DNA of 40,228 bases, from contig JAJYVX010000002.1 of NCBI GenBank assembly GCA_021791795.1, forward strand, positions 21,841-62,068, written 5' to 3'. Shown here in pieces: positions 1 to 12,261 of the stretch. The notes below the pieces were generated by a model, which saw only the letters and a program-made list of their open reading frames with translations, did not search any database and was not told where the DNA came from. The translations under genes were made by a program, and so were the position numbers. Source of the stretch: Actinomycetes bacterium. GTDB taxonomy: Bacteria; Actinomycetota; Acidimicrobiia; Acidimicrobiales; Bog-793. Numbering within the stretch: position 1 is the stretch's first letter; each line of letters opens with the position of its first letter.

Positions 1-241
1 GCTCGGCGCAGGCGAACGGGCTGTGCGCTCGGGCGAGCGTGGCACGCTTGCAGTCGAGCAGGCGATGATGGAGTCGTTGAGCAACGCCGCCGTCCGAGCC
101 GACTACACAGCGGTCCGTGATCCGGATCACCTCGCGTGCCTCGAGAGCATCGACGCTCCGGTCCGCCTCCTCGTCGCAGCCCGCGTGGGACCGGTACGCC
201 TCATCGACAATCTCGGCGCCGCACCCCCTGCGATCAACTAG
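1..241 (+). CDS. panC: pantothenate synthetase, C-terminal fragment (5' end outside window)
   Basis: Frame-2 reading through the window edge; C-terminus ADYTAVRDPDHL...RLLVAARVGPVRLIDNLGA is typical of PanC; followed 10 nt later by coaX. Confidence 0.85.
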   Translation, partial: LGAGERAVRSGERGTLAVEQAMMESLSNAAVRADYTAVRDPDHLACLESIDAPVRLLVAARVGPVRLIDNLGAAPPAIN

Positions 242-250
242 ACCGTTCAC

Positions 251-1129
251 GTGCTGCTCGCCCTCGACGTCGGCAACACCCACACGGTGATCGGTGTCTT
301 CGACCCGGCCATGCGGTCCGATCCGACCGGTGGCCGCTCGCTCGGCGCATCGCGCTCGAGCTCGTCCACCACAGAGGAGCTGCCCGACCTCAGGTTCCAC
401 TGGCGCATGGCGACCGTGGCAGACCGCACGCCGGACGAGCATGGTGTGCTCCTCGTCGACCTGCTCAGGTTCGTCGGCCTCGACGTCCGCCTCGAGGAGC
501 TGCAGCACCAGCTCACGGGGATCGTCGTCTCGTCATCCGTGCCGAGCGCGATGTCCGCGCTGAGGGAGATGGCGCATCGATGGTTCCCGGTCCCGACCGT
601 CGTGCTGGAGCCGGGCATACGCACCGGGATGCCCATCCTCTACGACAACCCGAAGGAGGTGGGGGCCGACCGCATCGCCAACGCCGTCGGCGCGGTCGAC
701 CTCTTCGCGCCTCCGCTCATCGTCGTCGACCTCGGGACTGCGACGACCTTCGACGTCATATCCGCGGCGGGCGAGTACCTCGGCGGAGCCATCACACCCG
801 GCATCGAGATCAGCACGAATGCCCTCTTTGCCGAGGCGGCCGCTTTGCGCCGCGTGGAGCTCGTCGAGCCGCGCCACGTCATCGGCAAGTCCACGGTCGA
901 GTCGATCCAATCAGGGGTCATCTACGGTTACGCTGCCCTGGTCGACGGGCTCTGCCGACGGATCATGGACGACCTCGGTGAGGCCACCGTCGTCGCGACC
1001 GGCGGCCTTGCCCACGTGATCCGTCCCCTCTCAGAGGTGGTAGACCGCCACGAACCATGGTTGACGCTCCACGGGCTGCGCATCGTGTTCGAGCGGAACG
1101 CGGAGCGTCACGGAGCGCAGACGACATGA
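251..1129 (+). CDS. coaX: type III pantothenate kinase
   Basis: MLLALDVGNTHTVIGVF start (GTG), GADRIANAVGA and VVDLGTATTFDVI motifs; stop overlaps the lysS ATG (ATGA). Confidence 0.95.
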   Translation: MLLALDVGNTHTVIGVFDPAMRSDPTGGRSLGASRSSSSTTEELPDLRFHWRMATVADRTPDEHGVLLVDLLRFVGLDVRLEELQHQLTGIVVSSSVPSAMSALREMAHRWFPVPTVVLEPGIRTGMPILYDNPKEVGADRIANAVGAVDLFAPPLIVVDLGTATTFDVISAAGEYLGGAITPGIEISTNALFAEAAALRRVELVEPRHVIGKSTVESIQSGVIYGYAALVDGLCRRIMDDLGEATVVATGGLAHVIRPLSEVVDRHEPWLTLHGLRIVFERNAERHGAQTT

Positions 1130-2619
1130 CCGGCGCCGAGCCCGAGGACCTGCAGCATTCGCCCCGCTCCGACATCGCCTACGCGGTGCCGGGGACGGAG
1201 CACGCCGCGGACGTCGTGTCCCGTTGTTCTTATCTTGACCAGGGCGAGGAGTCGGGAGAGGTCGTCACCGTCGCAGGGCGTCTCATGCTGCTCCGGGTGC
1301 AGGGCAAGCTCGCGTTCGGCCAGCTCCGGGACTGGACTGGCCGGATACAGCTCTTCGCCCTCGCGCCCGTCACGGACGCCTTCGACGACTTCTGTCGCTT
1401 GAACCTCGGCGACTGGATCGCCGCAACCGGCGAGGTGGTCCGGACGAAGCGGGGCGAGCTCTCCGTAAAGGTGGCTGGCTGGTCGTTGCTGGCACCTGCC
1501 CTTCACGGATTCGGGGACAAGTGGCGCGGGGTGCACGACCCGGACGTGAGGTATCGCCAGCGCGAGGTTGACATGTGGGCGAACGAGGGAGTGCGCGACC
1601 GCTTCCTCGTCCGCTCCCTGGTCGTGAGCACGATCCGCGACCTCATGGGCGCACGCGGCTTCGTCGAGGTCGAGACGCCCGTGCTTCAGCCCCTCTACGG
1701 AGGTGCCAACGCCAAGCCGTTCGTCACGCACTACAACTCCATGCACGCGGACTTCTATCTGCGCATCTCGCTCGAGCTCTACCTAAAGCGCCTCGTGGTC
1801 GGCGGGATCGAGCGTGTATACGAAATCGGGCGCGTCTTCCGCAACGAGGGGATCTCGCCGAAGTACAACCCCGAGTTCACGATGCTCGAGGCATACCAGG
1901 CGTACGGCGACTACACAGACATGGCGGAGCTGGTCGAGTACATCACCCTCGGCGCGGTCGAGGCCGTCCACGGCCGCCCACGGATCACGTTCCAGGGCCG
2001 CGAGGTCGACTTCACGAGACCTTGGCGCAAGGCGACCCTCCTCGAGCTCGTGGAGGAGACGACGGGCGTGGAGCTGGACCTGTCGATGGCGCCCGCCGAG
2101 TTGCGGAAGCGGGCCGAGGGCCTCGGTGTCGCCGTGGAGGACTTCTGGGACGAGGGCGCCCTTGTCACCGAGGTCTACGAGAAGACAACCGAGCCGAACC
2201 TCTGGGGTCCCGTCCACGTCATGGACTACCCGGTGTCGGTGTCGCCCTTGACGAGGCGGCACCGCACGAAGGAAGGCTTCGTCGAGCGGATAACCCCCAT
2301 CGTCGCCGGGCGCGAGCTGGGCGAGTGCTACAGCGAGCTCGTCGATCCCGACGACCAGCGTGCTCGCTTCGTCGCCCAGGCGGAGGCTGCCGCGCGTGGC
2401 TACGACGAGGCGATGGTGCTCGACGAGGACTTCCTCCGGGCGCTCGAGCGAGGCATGCCGCCGACGGGAGGAATCGGCCTCGGCGTCGACCGGCTGGTGA
2501 TGCTTCTCACCGACGTCAGCCATATACGAGAGGTGCTGCTCTTCCCGGCGCTCCGCCCGGAGGCGGGTCGAGAGGCCGAGCGTGAGTCCGAAGGGGAGAT
2601 CGCGTCCGAGAACCCATAG
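1126..2619 (+). CDS. lysS: lysyl-tRNA synthetase, class II
   Basis: Class II aaRS motifs: FVEVETPVLQPLYGGANAKPFVTHYN, YEIGRVFRNEGISPKYNPEFTMLE, GGIGLGVDRLVMLLTD; ATG at 1126 overlaps the coaX stop. Confidence 0.95.
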   Translation: MTGAEPEDLQHSPRSDIAYAVPGTEHAADVVSRCSYLDQGEESGEVVTVAGRLMLLRVQGKLAFGQLRDWTGRIQLFALAPVTDAFDDFCRLNLGDWIAATGEVVRTKRGELSVKVAGWSLLAPALHGFGDKWRGVHDPDVRYRQREVDMWANEGVRDRFLVRSLVVSTIRDLMGARGFVEVETPVLQPLYGGANAKPFVTHYNSMHADFYLRISLELYLKRLVVGGIERVYEIGRVFRNEGISPKYNPEFTMLEAYQAYGDYTDMAELVEYITLGAVEAVHGRPRITFQGREVDFTRPWRKATLLELVEETTGVELDLSMAPAELRKRAEGLGVAVEDFWDEGALVTEVYEKTTEPNLWGPVHVMDYPVSVSPLTRRHRTKEGFVERITPIVAGRELGECYSELVDPDDQRARFVAQAEAAARGYDEAMVLDEDFLRALERGMPPTGGIGLGVDRLVMLLTDVSHIREVLLFPALRPEAGREAERESEGEIASENP

Positions 2620-2699
2620 TCGTGCTGCCCGGCCTCGTCTCCGAGCGGCCTGTCCGCCATGACCTCAGCGGGACGCCAGTCCTGCCTAGCCTGGAGTGA

Positions 2700-3602
2700 G
2701 TGGGCCACGGTGGGCTGCTGGAGCTGGACGGGCTGAGCCGTCGTTTCGGGACGGTCCAAGCACTCGACGACCTCTCCTTCTCGGTCCCCCCCGGCGAAGT
2801 CGTCGGCTTCCTCGGGCCGAACGGAGCGGGCAAGACGACAACCATGCGGGCGGTTTTCGGCCTGACCGAGCTCGACAAGGGCAGCGTCTCCTGGAAGGGG
2901 ACGGCGGTCGGGGCACCGGAGCGGCGCCGGTTCGGCTACATGCCCGAAGAGCGCGGGCTCTACCCAGGGATGCTCGTCGCCGACCAGGTCGAGTACGTCG
3001 GCCGGCTGCACGGGATGGACCGTCCGGCCGCCGTTGCGGCCACCGCCCGATGGCTCGAACGCCTCGAGGTGGCGGACCGGGCGAGGAGTCGCCTCGACTC
3101 GCTCTCGCACGGCAACCAGCAGCGCGTTCAGCTCGCTGCGGCCCTCGTGCACGACCCCGAGCTGCTCGTGCTCGACGAGCCACTCGCCGGGCTCGACCCG
3201 GCAGGGATCGACGCCATCGGGGCGATCCTCGTCGACGAGGCCAGGCTCGGCCGCTGCGTCCTCTTCTCGAGCCACCAGCTCGACCAGGTGGAAGACCTCT
3301 GCGAGTCGGTTGCGATCATCGACCGGGGACGGCTCGTCGTGAGCGGAAGGGTCGATGACCTCGCAACGAGCGGTGCCCGCCGGCTGGTCGTGCGCGTCGA
3401 GGAGGACCGGGACGGCGCTTTCGCCGCGTCCCTGCCGGGCGTCATCGTGTCCGAGCGCCACGCAGGGGCGGTCCGTCTGGTCCTCGACCCGGCCGTCGAC
3501 AGCGACCTGGTTCTCCGCGCTGCCATGCGGGCGGGGAAGGTGACAGAGTTCACCTTCGCCCGGCGCCGCCTCTCCGAGGTGTTCAGAGAGGCCACGGCGT
3601 GA
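2700..3602 (+). CDS. ABC transporter ATP-binding protein (NatA-like)
   Basis: Walker A GPNGAGKTT, signature LSHGNQQRVQLAAAL, Walker B LLVLDEPLAGLDP; followed by an overlapping permease gene. Confidence 0.93.
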   Translation: MGHGGLLELDGLSRRFGTVQALDDLSFSVPPGEVVGFLGPNGAGKTTTMRAVFGLTELDKGSVSWKGTAVGAPERRRFGYMPEERGLYPGMLVADQVEYVGRLHGMDRPAAVAATARWLERLEVADRARSRLDSLSHGNQQRVQLAAALVHDPELLVLDEPLAGLDPAGIDAIGAILVDEARLGRCVLFSSHQLDQVEDLCESVAIIDRGRLVVSGRVDDLATSGARRLVVRVEEDRDGAFAASLPGVIVSERHAGAVRLVLDPAVDSDLVLRAAMRAGKVTEFTFARRRLSEVFREATA

Positions 3603-4942
3603 ACGTGGCGGTGAAGGTCGTCCTCGGCCTGGTGATCGCCGCAACCGTCGTGCTGCGGCTCGTGAAGGCGCGCAGGAGGCGCCGGGCGGCAGGAGATGTC
3701 GCCAGGTCCCCGATCTCATCCAGCGCGGCGCGCCTCGTCCTTCGCGCCACTGCGCGCAGCGACACACTGCTCATCGCCGAGCGTGAGATCCGTGAGCGGC
3801 TGCGCGGGCGGCTGTTTCGGGCGGTGACGCTCCTCATCCTCGGCATCGTGGCTGCCGCGATCCTCATACCTGCGCTGTCCAAGAGCAATTCCGCGCCCGT
3901 GAGAGTTGGTCTCGTGTCGCCTGCCGAGCCGGGCGCTCGTGCAACTGTTCTCGCCGCGGCAAAGGCGGTCGGCGTGAGCGTGACGATCGTGAACGAGGTG
4001 AGCATCACGGCGGCCCGCGCGGGAGTCTCCTCCGGGGGAATCGACGTCGCGGTCTCCGGGCTCTTCACCATCCTCGTCGCCAGGGCGATCAGCCCGAACG
4101 ACTCGTCGGACACGGCACAGCTCGTCGGTGCGCTGTCGTCGTTGCTCGGAAAGACGGCGGCAGAGGCGCGGGCGCACCTCACACCCTCCCAGGCGGCCCA
4201 GCTGGCTTCGGCACGCCCTGTGCCCGTCGTGAGCCTCGAGAAGAAGGAAGCCACGCCGCCGAACCCCCTGAAAGGGTCGTCGATCATCGGCACGATCCTC
4301 GTCTTCATCATGCTCAGCCAGTACTGCGGCTGGACCCTCATCGGTGTTCTCGAGGAGAAGTCGAGCCGGGTTGTGGAGGTCCTCCTCGCGGCCGTCCGCC
4401 CTATACAGCTCCTCGGCGGCAAGCTGCTCGGCATCGGCCTCCTCGCCCTCGCCCAGGCGGGGCTCATAGTCGTCTTCGCCGTCGTTCTCGGCAAGGCTGT
4501 CGGCTCGACCCTGCTGCAGGGCGCCGAGCCGGAGGTGCTCTGGACCTCGCTTCTCTGGCTCGTCCTCGGGTACGCCTTCTACAGCTGGCTCTATGCCGCA
4601 GCCGGCTCGATGGCGGAGCGCCAGGACCAGGTGCAGGCCCTGGCGCTCCCGCTCAGCATCCCGATGATCATCGGGTACATCGTGACGCTCACGGCCGCAA
4701 GCACTGGTAATGCATCTGTTTTCTTCCAGGTGCTCGCGTACCTGCCCCCCACAGCGCCCTTTGCCATGCCGGTACTCCTGGCGTTGAAGGGGGCGACCTG
4801 GTGGCAGTTCGCTCTGTCCGTCGTGCTCATGGTGCTGAGCACGGCCGTGCTGGCGAAGCTCGCTTCGACCGTCTATCGCCGCGCGGTGCTGCGTACGGGC
4901 CGGCGCGTGCGGCTCGGCGAGGTGCTCGGGCGGAGCGGTTGA
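3599..4942 (+). CDS. ABC-2 type transporter permease (NatB-like)
   Basis: Multiple hydrophobic segments; EEKSSRVVEVLLAAVRPIQLLGGKLLGIGLLALAQ is typical of ABC-2 permeases; 4-nt overlap with the ATPase gene. Confidence 0.9.
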   Translation: MNVAVKVVLGLVIAATVVLRLVKARRRRRAAGDVARSPISSSAARLVLRATARSDTLLIAEREIRERLRGRLFRAVTLLILGIVAAAILIPALSKSNSAPVRVGLVSPAEPGARATVLAAAKAVGVSVTIVNEVSITAARAGVSSGGIDVAVSGLFTILVARAISPNDSSDTAQLVGALSSLLGKTAAEARAHLTPSQAAQLASARPVPVVSLEKKEATPPNPLKGSSIIGTILVFIMLSQYCGWTLIGVLEEKSSRVVEVLLAAVRPIQLLGGKLLGIGLLALAQAGLIVVFAVVLGKAVGSTLLQGAEPEVLWTSLLWLVLGYAFYSWLYAAAGSMAERQDQVQALALPLSIPMIIGYIVTLTAASTGNASVFFQVLAYLPPTAPFAMPVLLALKGATWWQFALSVVLMVLSTAVLAKLASTVYRRAVLRTGRRVRLGEVLGRSG

Positions 4943-4948
4943 GGTGTC

Positions 4949-4976
4949 CGCCTGTCGCACCCGGGTGCGGCAGGCG
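4949..4976. terminator. 28-nt near-perfect palindrome between convergent genes (candidate bidirectional terminator)
   Basis: CGCCTGTCGCACCCGGGTGCGGCAGGCG is self-complementary except one T:G pair; lies between the stop at 4942 (+) and the stop at 4986 (-). No U-tract. Confidence 0.65.
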
Positions 4977-4985
4977 TCGCCCTGC

Positions 4986-6020
4986 TCAGCCTGCCAGGGC
5001 TTGGGAGCGCGACCGTGCTCTCGCCGCCGACTCCTCGAGGTCAGACACGGCGAGCATTGCCATCTCGGCGAGCGCTTCCGGTATGGCGGCCAGTCCGCCT
5101 GTGGCGACGTCGTCGATCTCGAGCGCCGCCTTGACGGCCCGGTTCGCATAGTCCCTCGCGACCTCTGCTGCCGAGGACACGCCGGGCGACGAGGCGACGA
5201 GGTGGCGAGCAGTCTCCTTCTCCTCGTCTGTGAGGGGCTGGCCGAGCAGGCTCGCCAGCCTCGGCCCGACGACGCGGTCCGCCAGTGCCCGCTGCACCGG
5301 GAGCGTGTAGATGCCCTCGACCAAGTCCTGCCCGGGCGCCTTACCGAGCTCCTCCTCTGTCGCGATGACGTCGAGGACGTCGTCGCGTATCTGGAAGACC
5401 ATTCCGAAGGCCTCCCCGAAGGCCGTGAGCCCATCGGTCGTGGCCGGATCGAGCCCGCTGCAGAGAGCCCCTATCCGGCACGCGGTACCCATGAGCGCGG
5501 CGGTCTTGTCGGAGATGGCTTGGAGGTAGTCGGGTTCGGTTCGGTCGATCTGGAAAGCCGCGCGGACCTCGGAAACCTGCCCCTGGCACAGCCTCGCCAG
5601 CGTCGCCGCGAGCAGGCCTGCGACCTCTGTCCCGAGGCTCGCAGCTATCTCCGCAGACCGCGCGAGGAGGAAGTCGCCTGCGACGATGGCGATCAGGTTG
5701 CCCCATCTGGCGTTGACGCTCTCCACGCCTCGCCGCCGGGTCGCCTCGTCCATGACGTCGTCGTGGTAAAGGGATGCCAGATGGACGAGCTCGACGGACA
5801 CGCCTCCGAGGAGGATGGCCTCGTCGACCTCCTTTCCGGCGAGCATCGGGGCCATGATCGTGAGGGAAGGTCGCAGGCGCTTTCCGCCCGCCGCTATGAG
5901 ATGCCCGGCCACCTCGTTGAGGAACTGGTCGTCGCCGAGGACGGAGTCCTTCAGGCACGCCTCGAGGCGCGCCAGGTCGCGGTCGTGGACAGGCAAGGCG
6001 AAGAGGTCCGGCTTGCTCAC
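4986..6020 (-). CDS. polyprenyl (long-chain isoprenyl) diphosphate synthase
   Basis: Two Asp-rich motifs: LYHDDVMDEATRRRG and QIRDDVLDV; GGKRLRPSLT. Confidence 0.93.
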   Translation of the reverse strand: MSKPDLFALPVHDRDLARLEACLKDSVLGDDQFLNEVAGHLIAAGGKRLRPSLTIMAPMLAGKEVDEAILLGGVSVELVHLASLYHDDVMDEATRRRGVESVNARWGNLIAIVAGDFLLARSAEIAASLGTEVAGLLAATLARLCQGQVSEVRAAFQIDRTEPDYLQAISDKTAALMGTACRIGALCSGLDPATTDGLTAFGEAFGMVFQIRDDVLDVIATEEELGKAPGQDLVEGIYTLPVQRALADRVVGPRLASLLGQPLTDEEKETARHLVASSPGVSSAAEVARDYANRAVKAALEIDDVATGGLAAIPEALAEMAMLAVSDLEESAARARSRSQALAG

Positions 6021-6305
6021 CAGAGTGTGAGGTTAGGCGCGTTGCCGGGCGAGGCGACACACTCGGGGAAGAGGGCGGCGGCTTGCGCAGGCAAAGACGG
6101 CGGCCATGCTGGCCGTGATCCGACGGGCGGGAGTCCGGCGGGGTTGGAAAATCGACCGGCGCGGTACCGGAAGGGTCGAGGGACTCGTCTTGTTGAACAC
6201 GTAGGCGGGAGATCCCGACAAGCGGTGACGAAGCGTGGTTGCCGGCTATCGAGGTACCCCCTGCCGATACACTTGACACAGTCGCCGTCCACTTAGGGAG
6301 CCGCA

Positions 6306-8795
<2,490 letters not shown>

Positions 8796-8992
8796 CCGCT
8801 CCAGTCAAGTCCGGGTGACAAAGCCGGCTCGGCTTCAGAGCCTCGTGCGCCTACCGCGTGACGTGGTTCGGCTGCGCGCCGCTTGCCGCACGAGCGCGGT
8901 GGGCTGAGAGCCGCTTCCGCGAGTGCGCGTGGTCGGCGCGCGGCGCTGATGCTTCTTCCATGACTGTTACAGCGCGTCCTTAGGGTGTCGCC

Positions 8993-10561
8993 GTGGCAAG
9001 ACCCCGAGTCGTCCATGTGTGCAAGGAGTGCGGCGCCGGGAGCCCCAGGTGGGTGGGGCGCTGCCCGGCTTGCGGCGAGTGGAACTCGCTCGTGGAAGAG
9101 GTGGCTGCCGAGCCGGAGCAGACTGGCCCCGGAACCGGGGGTCGCGCGTTCGGGCTCCGGCGGCACCATGCGCAGCTCGGCGTTCCCCACGTCGCTGCGA
9201 GGTCTCCCGTTGCTCTGGCGGATGTCGACCCTGACTCTGCCTCGCCGTTCGCGACGGGACTGGCGGAGCTGGACCGCGTCCTCTCGGGTGGGCTCATCCC
9301 CGGTTCGGTGACGCTCGTCGGCGGAGAGCCGGGAATAGGCAAGTCGACTCTCGTGCTGCAGGCGGCGTTCAGCCTCGCGGCTCTCGGCGCTGTCACGCTC
9401 GTCGTTGCCGCGGAGGAGTCTGCCGAACAGGTGCGACGGCGGGCCTCGAGGCTCGGCCCTATTGCCCGCTCGTGCTACGTCGTCGCAACGACAGACCTCG
9501 TCTCGACGCTCAACGCGGTGGCAGAGACCCGCCCGAGGGTCCTCGTGGTCGACTCGATCCAGGCGATCGCAGATCCGCTCCTCCCATCCGCGCCGGGCTC
9601 CACCGCGCAGGTGAGGGAATGCGCCTGCGCCCTCGTCGAGCTGGCGAAGGCTACGGGGACGGCCGTGGTGCTGGTCGGACACGTCACCAAGGACGGTTCG
9701 CTCGCCGGTCCCCGTACCCTCGAACACCTCGTGGACACGGTCCTCACCTTCGAGGGGGATCGTCACCACACGCTCCGCCTGCTGGTGGCAACGAAGCACA
9801 GGTTCGGGCCGACCGGAGAGCTCGGTGTCTTCGAGATGGGTGACGAGGGTCTCGTCTGCCTCGAGGACCCTGGGCGGCTTCTCCTCGAGCGCGGTCACAG
9901 CAGAGCGCCCGGCACGGTCGTCGTGCCCACGGCCGAGGGACGGCGGCCCCTGCTCGTGGAGGTGCAAGTGCTCGTGACCGACTCGCACGGTGCGGCACCC
10001 CGAAGAGTGGTGGAGGGAGTCCCCGGCGCGAGAGCCGCTCTCATGCTCGCCGTCATCGAGCGGTGTCTTGGGCTTCGATCAGGCTCGGTCGACATGTACT
10101 GCTCGACCGTCGGCGCAGTTCGCGTGCAGGAGCCGGCGGCTGATCTCGGCCTCGCGCTCGCGATCGTGTCCGCTATGACGGGCCGGCCGATACCAGCGGA
10201 CGTCGTCGTGTTCGGCGAGCTCGCCCTCACGGGCGAGGTGCGCCATACGCCGCGGTCAGAAAGACGGCTCTTCGAGGCTTCCCGGCTCGGTTTCAGGCGG
10301 GCCGTTGCACCCGCCGGCTGCGAAGAGGGCCTGCCTCCCCTCGATGTGCTCCCGGCCAGAACCCTCGCCGAAGCCGCTACACTGGTGAATCTGGTCGCAG
10401 CAGTCGAGGAGCCTCCGAGGAAGTCGCCGGACGGCGGATTGCCGTTCAACAGCAAGCTTCAAGCGAGCAGGTTTCATTCGTCGCAGGACCGTGGATTGAG
10501 GTCGCTCAAACGGGTCGCACTTGCCGAGGGACGGTTCGAGGAAGGCGGATTCCATCCGTAA
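8993..10561 (+). CDS. radA: DNA repair protein RadA (Sms)
   Basis: CKECGAGSPRWVGRCPACGEWNSLVEE zinc finger; GEPGIGKSTLVLQ Walker A; GHVTKDGSLAGPRTLEHLVDTVL. C-terminus about 50-60 aa beyond the usual NLVAAVEE end. Confidence 0.95.
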   Translation: MARPRVVHVCKECGAGSPRWVGRCPACGEWNSLVEEVAAEPEQTGPGTGGRAFGLRRHHAQLGVPHVAARSPVALADVDPDSASPFATGLAELDRVLSGGLIPGSVTLVGGEPGIGKSTLVLQAAFSLAALGAVTLVVAAEESAEQVRRRASRLGPIARSCYVVATTDLVSTLNAVAETRPRVLVVDSIQAIADPLLPSAPGSTAQVRECACALVELAKATGTAVVLVGHVTKDGSLAGPRTLEHLVDTVLTFEGDRHHTLRLLVATKHRFGPTGELGVFEMGDEGLVCLEDPGRLLLERGHSRAPGTVVVPTAEGRRPLLVEVQVLVTDSHGAAPRRVVEGVPGARAALMLAVIERCLGLRSGSVDMYCSTVGAVRVQEPAADLGLALAIVSAMTGRPIPADVVVFGELALTGEVRHTPRSERRLFEASRLGFRRAVAPAGCEEGLPPLDVLPARTLAEAATLVNLVAAVEEPPRKSPDGGLPFNSKLQASRFHSSQDRGLRSLKRVALAEGRFEEGGFHP

Positions 10562-10606
10562 TCTTGGCGGAGCGCCTCTTCGCGGATGGTGGTTAGGAGT
10601 GTTGTT

Positions 10607-11083
10607 TTGTTCGATGTAGGGGACAAGGTCGTCTACCCCCACCACGGTGCTGCGGTCGTCGAGCGGCGAGAGATGAGAGAGGCGTTCGGCGAGAACCGCG
10701 AGTACCTGGTCCTGCGGCTCGCCTACGGAGACCTCACTCTCATGGTGCCATCGGACAACACGGCCGAAGTCGGTCTGCGCGAGGTCATAAACGACGAGGA
10801 AGTCGAGGAGGTATTTGCTGTCCTCCGCAAGAAGGAGGCGCGCATGCCGACGAACTGGTCGCGGCGCTACAAGAACCACGTGGAGAAGTTGAAGTCGGGC
10901 GACATCTACCAAGTTGCCGAAGTCGTCCGGAACCTCTCCATCCGTGACAAGGACAAAGGCCTGTCAGCCGGTGAGAAGCGGATGCTCAGCCGGGCCCGCC
11001 AGATCCTCGTCTCCGAGCTGACGTTCGCGATAGGCGTGAGCGAGCAGGAGGCCGAGGAGCGCCTCGACGCGGCGCTGCCCTGA
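10607..11083 (+). CDS. carD: CarD-family transcriptional regulator
   Basis: FDVGDKVVYPHHGAAVVE...YLVLRLAYGDLTLMVP; TTG start at 10607 with TAGGAG 7 nt upstream is preferred over the ORF-track start at 10586. Confidence 0.92.
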   Translation: MFDVGDKVVYPHHGAAVVERREMREAFGENREYLVLRLAYGDLTLMVPSDNTAEVGLREVINDEEVEEVFAVLRKKEARMPTNWSRRYKNHVEKLKSGDIYQVAEVVRNLSIRDKDKGLSAGEKRMLSRARQILVSELTFAIGVSEQEAEERLDAALP

Positions 11084-11101
11084 CCGGCTAGAGCGACGAG
11101 T

Positions 11102-11782
11102 ATGAGTGACGCCGTCTGGGCGGTTGTCGTTGCCGCGGGTTCGGGGCAACGCTTCGGTGCCCACAAGCAGTTCCTCGAACTCGGGGGAAGGCCACTTTAC
11201 AGCTGGTCTCTCCCTGCGGTGAAGGCCGTCGCCGGTTCGGTCGTCCTCGTAGTGCCTCCCGCCAGGCTGGCGCAGCTCGAGGCGCTGCGAGGCACGGACG
11301 ATCTCGTATCGGAGGTCGTGGCTGGCGGGGCCACCCGGGCCGAGTCCGTCAGGGCGGGCCTCAACGCCGTGCCCGACAGCGCAGAGGTCGTCGTCGTGCA
11401 CGACGCCGTCCGGCCCTTCGCGAGCGAGGGACTCTTCCGCTCGGTCGTCGCTGCCGTCCGCGAGGGCCGTGACGGCGCCATTCCTGGCATCGCGATCACG
11501 GACACCGTGAAGCGAGTGCGCGACGGCATCGTCGTCGAGACCCTCGACCGCTCGGAGCTCGTGAGGGTCCAGACGCCACAGGCATTCCGGGCCGCGACCC
11601 TCCGCTCGGCGCACGCTGCCGGGGGCGATGCCACCGACGACGCAAGGCTTATCGAGGCGCTCGGGGGTGACGTCGCGGTGGTGGCCGGCGAGGAGACGAA
11701 CATCAAGATCACGACGGCGGCCGATCTGGCTGCGGCCGAGCGATTCGCCTCCGGAAAACATGATGCCGAGGTGCGCAGGTGA
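11102..11782 (+). CDS. ispD: 2-C-methyl-D-erythritol 4-phosphate cytidylyltransferase
   Basis: VVVAAGSGQRFGAHKQFLELGGRPLYSWSL; VVVHDAVRPFAS; VQTPQAFR. Confidence 0.95.
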   Translation: MSDAVWAVVVAAGSGQRFGAHKQFLELGGRPLYSWSLPAVKAVAGSVVLVVPPARLAQLEALRGTDDLVSEVVAGGATRAESVRAGLNAVPDSAEVVVVHDAVRPFASEGLFRSVVAAVREGRDGAIPGIAITDTVKRVRDGIVVETLDRSELVRVQTPQAFRAATLRSAHAAGGDATDDARLIEALGGDVAVVAGEETNIKITTAADLAAAERFASGKHDAEVRR

Positions 11783-12261
11783 CCGGTCGCGTCGGCATCG
11801 GCTACGACCTGCATCCGTTCGCTGCCGGAGCGGAGCGGGATCTCGTGCTCGGAGGGGTCCGTTTTGCCGGGGAGCGAGGTCTTTCCGGCCACAGCGATGC
11901 CGACGTCGTCGCCCATGCGGTCGCCGACGCCATGCTCGGCGCTGCTGGCCTCGGAGACCTGGGCGCCCACTTCTCCGATCAGGACGAGCGCTGGGCCGGG
12001 GCGGACAGCCTCGACCTCCTGTCGAGGGTCGCCGGGCTGGTGTCTGGCCGTGGCTATCACCTTGCGAACGCCGACTGCACCGTCGTAGGCGAACGTCCGC
12101 GCATCGCGCCGATGCGGGACGAGATGATGCGGCGCCTCACCGAGGCTGCCGGCGGCCCCGTGCACGTCAAGGCGACGAGGCCGGAGCGGATGGGGGCCCT
12201 TGGGCGTGAGGAGGGGATTGCCTGTATGGCCGTCGTGTTGCTCGAGGCGGCACCGGCGTGA
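11779..12261 (+). CDS. ispF: 2-C-methyl-D-erythritol 2,4-cyclodiphosphate synthase
   Basis: RVGIGYDLHPF, LSGHSDADVVAHAVADAMLGAAGLGDLGAHF; 4-nt overlap with ispD. Confidence 0.96.
   Translation: MTGRVGIGYDLHPFAAGAERDLVLGGVRFAGERGLSGHSDADVVAHAVADAMLGAAGLGDLGAHFSDQDERWAGADSLDLLSRVAGLVSGRGYHLANADCTVVGERPRIAPMRDEMMRRLTEAAGGPVHVKATRPERMGALGREEGIACMAVVLLEAAPA

Noticed and set aside
6021-6305. Small ORFs (6017-6292 minus, 6033-6221 minus) and a TTGACA motif at 6273 upstream of clpC
   Set aside because: ORFs have no recognisable domain; TTGACA lacks a well-placed -10 at usual spacing, so the promoter is not called.
8796-8992. Possible tRNA or small RNA in the clpC-radA gap
   Set aside because: No cloverleaf or T-loop GGTTCGA motif; only a short AGCCG-GCT-CGGCT stem.
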